From positions 2,299,001 through 2,363,000 of the forward strand of contig NZ_JAKRKC020000001.1 of assembly GCF_022664455.2 (NCBI RefSeq): 64,000 nt of DNA, written 5' to 3'. This DNA comes from Actinomadura luzonensis (GTDB lineage Bacteria; Actinomycetota; Actinomycetes; Streptosporangiales; Streptosporangiaceae). Below, in pieces: positions 60,962 to 64,000 of this stretch. Position 1 is the first letter of the stretch. Each line of letters starts with the position of its first letter. The notes under the pieces are model-generated. The model saw only the letters and a program-made list of their open reading frames with translations. It did no database searches and was not told the DNA's origin. Made by a program: the position numbers and the translations under genes.

Positions 60962-61042
60962 CAAGTGAGCGTCCCCGCCGTTGCCCCCGAGCGGCGGGGG
61001 CGTTCTCTGCGTGCGGCAGGGCCCGCCACGGCGGGCAAGAGC

Positions 61043-61076
61043 GAGGGCCGCCTCCCGTCCGGGAGAGGCGGCCCTC
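61043..61076. terminator. Bidirectional hairpin between pabA/trpG and pknB
   Basis: GAGGGCCGCCTC (61043-61054) and GAGGCGGCCCTC (61065-61076) form a 12-bp perfect stem. It stands between convergent genes, so it may terminate both transcripts. Confidence 0.7.
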
Positions 61077-61113
61077 GTCGTCGCTGGGGCCCGTCAGAGC
61101 CCGTGAGGGCCCG

Positions 61114-62988
61114 TCAGAACCCGTCGCCGGGGTTGTCGTCGATCGGGTTGTCGTCCGAGGGCGGCTCGTCGATCGGGTTGTCGCTGGTCGGCGTGTCGGA
61201 GGGCTGCTCGGACGTCGGGTTGTCGCTCGGCTGCTCCGTCGGCTGCTGCGGCCCGGTGGACACCACGATCGTGATCGTCGTGTTGGGCGCCAGCTTGGCC
61301 CCCTCGCCGGGGTTCTGCTGGATGACGGTGCCCTGCGGCGCGTCGTTCGGCTGCTGGACGACCTTGACCCGGAAGCCGGCCGCCTTGATCTGCGACGAGG
61401 CGTCCTCCTGGGTGAGGCCGATGACGCCCGGCACCTCGCCGAGCTCCTTCGGCACGAAGAGGGTGACGGTGCCGCCCTCCTCGATCTCCTCTCCGGAGCG
61501 CGGCTTGGTGTCGATGACCGTGCCCTGCTGCTTGCTCGACACCTTGGTCTTGACCGTGCCCTGCAGCCCTTCCTTCTCCAGGGCGGCCATGGCGTCCTCC
61601 TGGCTCATGCCGATGAGGCCGTCCGGCACCTTCTTCTTGGCCGGGCCCTTCGAGACGTAGAGCTTGACCGCCGAGCCCTTGTCGACCTTGGTGTTCTCCG
61701 GCGGGTCGGTCTTGATGACGCTGCCCTTGTCGACGTCGGAGCTGTTCTCCTGGACCACCTGGACGGTCAGCCCGAGCGTCTTGAGCTGCTCCTCGGCGTA
61801 CGCCCGCTCCTGCGAGACGAGCGACGGGATGGTGACCTGGGTGTCGGAGCCGGCGTTGTTGCCGTTGCCGAAGACCATGTAGCCGACCGTGACGAACGCG
61901 CCGATGATCAGCAGCGGGATGATGATCCACAATGCGGTCTTGAGCCCGTTGCCGCCGCCGCCGGAGGCCCGGCGCCGCCCGCCCCGGCCGCCGCCGCCGT
62001 CGCCCTCGCCGTAGTCGTAGGGCGGGATGGCGCTGGTGCGCTGCGTGGCCGGGCCGGTGGCCGCGTGCGTGGCGGTCATCATGCGGGTGCCCTGGCCGTA
62101 GCCGCCGGCGTTCATCGCCATCGTCTGGGCGTCGGTCGGCATGCCGGACATCGCCCGCTGGATGTCGGCCCGCATCTCGCCCGCGCTCTGGTAGCGCTGG
62201 GCCGGGTCCTTGGCCATGGCCTTGAGCACGATGGCGTCGGCCCACGCCGGGATCTCGGGATCGATCTGCGACGGCGGGATCGGCTCCTCGCGCACGTGCT
62301 GGTAGGCGATCGCGACCGGGGAGTCGCCGGTGAACGGCGGCTGGCCGGTCAGCAGCTCGTACAGCACGCAGCCGGTGGAGTAGATGTCGCTGCGCGCGTC
62401 GACCCGCTCGCCCCGCGCCTGCTCCGGCGAGAGGTACTGGGCGGTGCCGATGACCTGCGCGGTCTGCGTCATCGTGGCGGCGGAGTCGGCCATCGCGCGG
62501 GCGATGCCGAAGTCCATCACCTTGACGTCGCCGGCCCGCGTGATCATCACGTTGGCCGGCTTGATGTCGCGGTGCACGATGCCGCCGCGGTGGCTGTAGT
62601 CGAGCGCCCGCAGAATGCCGTCGACCAGCTCGATCGCGCGCTCCGGCAGCAGCCGGCGGTCCTGGCGCAGCAGGTCGCGCAGCGTGCGGCCGTCGACGTA
62701 CTCCATCACGATGTACGGCACGGGCGTGCCGTCGGTGACGTCTTCGCCGGTGTCGTAGACCGCGACGACGGCAGGATGGTTCAGGGAGGCCGCCGACTGC
62801 GCCTCACGGCGGAAGCGGGCCTGGAAGGTGTGGTCTCGCGCCAGGTCGGACCGGAGGGTCTTGATCGCGACTATGCGGTCCAGCCGGATGTCTCGGGCGC
62901 GATACACCTCGGCCATGCCGCCGCGCCCGACGACACCGTCGAGCTCGTAACGACCTCCGAGTAGCCGAGGCTGAGTCATTTCCTGCAC
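61114..62988 (-). CDS. pknB: PASTA-domain Ser/Thr protein kinase PknB
   Basis: 624 residues. Kinase domain at 10-275 with VGRGGMAEVYRA, VAIKTLR (Lys), IVHRDIKPANVMI (catalytic loop) and VMDFGIARA (DFG). One transmembrane helix at about 349-372, then three PASTA domains (IPSLVSQERAYAEEQLKTLG, DGLIGMSQEDAMAALEKEG, GVIGLTQEDASSQIKAAG). M. tuberculosis PknB has four. The C-terminus is a repetitive acidic tail (DNPIDEPPSDDNPIDDNPGD). It senses muropeptides/lipid II and controls cell-wall synthesis. GTG 62988 with AAGGGA upstream, or ATG 62979. Confidence 0.94.
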   Translation of the reverse strand: MQEMTQPRLLGGRYELDGVVGRGGMAEVYRARDIRLDRIVAIKTLRSDLARDHTFQARFRREAQSAASLNHPAVVAVYDTGEDVTDGTPVPYIVMEYVDGRTLRDLLRQDRRLLPERAIELVDGILRALDYSHRGGIVHRDIKPANVMITRAGDVKVMDFGIARAMADSAATMTQTAQVIGTAQYLSPEQARGERVDARSDIYSTGCVLYELLTGQPPFTGDSPVAIAYQHVREEPIPPSQIDPEIPAWADAIVLKAMAKDPAQRYQSAGEMRADIQRAMSGMPTDAQTMAMNAGGYGQGTRMMTATHAATGPATQRTSAIPPYDYGEGDGGGGRGGRRRASGGGGNGLKTALWIIIPLLIIGAFVTVGYMVFGNGNNAGSDTQVTIPSLVSQERAYAEEQLKTLGLTVQVVQENSSDVDKGSVIKTDPPENTKVDKGSAVKLYVSKGPAKKKVPDGLIGMSQEDAMAALEKEGLQGTVKTKVSSKQQGTVIDTKPRSGEEIEEGGTVTLFVPKELGEVPGVIGLTQEDASSQIKAAGFRVKVVQQPNDAPQGTVIQQNPGEGAKLAPNTTITIVVSTGPQQPTEQPSDNPTSEQPSDTPTSDNPIDEPPSDDNPIDDNPGDGF

Positions 62989-63062
62989 TGTCCCTTACCG
63001 TTCATCTTGGGTACCGGCCTGCTCGGGGGGCCGCCGGTGTCCATCATCGACCCCCTGGCGCG

Positions 63063-64000
63063 TCACGTCTCCTCCTTGGTCGGGTTTGTAACACCCGGGT
63101 CCGGCGAAGCGGTCGGTGTCGGAGTTGTCGGAGTGGTGCTGGGCTTCGGGGTGGTGGGCGTGGGCGTCGGGGTCCGCGTCGTCGGGGTCGGTCTCGGTGT
63201 CGGCTTCTTGGTTGGAGTAGCCGACTTGATTACCGTAGCCGACCGCGAGGGTATCGGCCGCGACGACCTGACCGGAACCACGGGCGGCCGGTGCGTGCGC
63301 GTCTTGGTCTTGCCCGGCCGCGGCTGCGGGGAGGCCGGCGTCGGCGGGAGCGGCGGCTCCGACGTGCCGGGCGTCGCCGACTGCAGCGGCTGGCGGGCGG
63401 CCAGCGTCATGGCGCTGAGCCCCACGGCGGCCACGCAGCCGGCCGTGGCGACCACGGCGAACGTGCGCGCCCCGCGCCGCCGGCGGGCCGGCTGCCCACC
63501 CGGTGGCCGGCCCGGCTGCTCGGGGGCGGTGGCCGGGGCGAGGTCGTCGGTCGCGCGCTCGTCCTCGGGCGACGGCTCACGCACCCGGAAGCCCCCGGGG
63601 TCGGTGAGCATGCTCAGGTCGGAGCCGTGCTCGGCGCCGGCCAGCGACTCGCGCAGCACGTACGCCCGGTCGGCCACCGTCAGCGCGGTGCGCGGCCGCT
63701 GCGCGGGGTCCTTGGCCAGCAGCCTCGCGACCAGGTCGCGCACCGGCGCGGGCACGTCGACGCCGAGCGGCGGCGGCGTCTCGTTGAGGTGCTGCAGCGC
63801 GATCGCCACATGGTTGTCACCCCGGAACGGGGTGCGCCCGGCCAGGCACTCGTAGGCGACCACGCCGAGCGAGTAGAGGTCGGTCGCCGGCGTGAGCGGG
63901 AAGCCCTGCGCCTGCTCGGGGCTGACGTACTGGGCGGTGCCGAGCACCGTGCCGGTCTGCGTGACCGGCGCGGCCTCCAGCGCCCGCGCGATGCCGAAGT
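63063..64000 (-). CDS. pknA: Ser/Thr protein kinase PknA, 5' part outside the window
   Basis: The 3' 312 codons; the reading frame continues past position 64000. It contains the end of a kinase domain (FGIARALEAAPVTQTG, VLGTAQYVSPEQAQG, DLYSLGVVAYECLAGRTPF), a juxtamembrane linker, one helix (FAVVATAGCVAAVGLSAMTLAA) and a long Pro/Thr/Ser-rich extracellular tail (KTKTRTHRPPVVPV ... TPTTPTPTASPDPG). It has no PASTA domains, as is normal for PknA. The operon pknA-pknB is convergent on pabA/trpG. Confidence 0.85.
   Translation of the reverse strand, partial: FGIARALEAAPVTQTGTVLGTAQYVSPEQAQGFPLTPATDLYSLGVVAYECLAGRTPFRGDNHVAIALQHLNETPPPLGVDVPAPVRDLVARLLAKDPAQRPRTALTVADRAYVLRESLAGAEHGSDLSMLTDPGGFRVREPSPEDERATDDLAPATAPEQPGRPPGGQPARRRRGARTFAVVATAGCVAAVGLSAMTLAARQPLQSATPGTSEPPLPPTPASPQPRPGKTKTRTHRPPVVPVRSSRPIPSRSATVIKSATPTKKPTPRPTPTTRTPTPTPTTPKPSTTPTTPTPTASPDPGVTNPTKEET

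Overview
The window is high-GC actinobacterial DNA with many GTG starts and short overlapping operons. Its right end (57.6-64 kb) has the conserved origin-proximal order ppiA, rhomboid protease, crgA (reverse), class E sortase, small membrane protein, pabA/trpG, pknB and pknA (both reverse). A DLW-39 family gene and tRNA-Ala(TGC), which in actinobacteria usually lie near gyrA, are at 26.6-27.6 kb. The gene families and style suggest a Streptosporangiales member such as Nonomuraea; this is inference only.

Layout. 0-5.8 kb: an imine-reductase-like dehydrogenase, a divergent PaiB/MocR pair, an MFS exporter whose ribosome binding site may be masked by a hairpin, a VOC protein, and an ArsR-phosphatase fusion with its operator. 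6.0-18.2 kb: an FxSxx-type RiPP locus. It has a radical SAM/SPASM protein fused to an HExxH domain (fxsB), an NB-ARC/TPR protein (fxsT), a 59-residue precursor ending FTNSV (fxsA, too short to be obvious), an nSTAND-TPR ATPase, a membrane KAP ATPase, a MATE exporter and a membrane-anchored protein. 18.2-26.6 kb: a nest of insertion sequences (ISKra4, a decayed IS5, two IS630 elements) surrounding an EACC1-caspase-NERD conflict operon. One IS630 has inserted into the caspase-NERD gene, and its 3' end appears beyond the element. 26.6-31.4 kb: tRNA-Ala, a phosphonatase-like HAD protein, DLW-39, and a copper operon (copZ, His-rich membrane protein, copA) behind two CsoR-type boxes.

31.4-57.5 kb: ordinary accessory chromosome. 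It holds MFS/MocR, a universal stress protein, two very large STAND regulators (a MalT-like/SARP hybrid and a LuxR-type LAL) flanking a 73-residue protein, a CadD-type transporter, an ArsR/coiled-coil pair, a membrane glycosyltransferase, a Baeyer-Villiger monooxygenase followed by an alpha/beta hydrolase, two two-component systems, a PadR gene with a perfect operator, and several small enzymes. 

Two systems deserve most attention: the FxSxx locus with a variant precursor tail placed 2.8 kb from its maturase, and the EACC1-caspase-NERD operon broken by an IS630. Smaller items are the possible translational attenuator before the first MFS gene, the 11-bp-phased TTCAG array at 55.2 kb, and a 44-bp tandem duplication that places the start codon of pabA/trpG.
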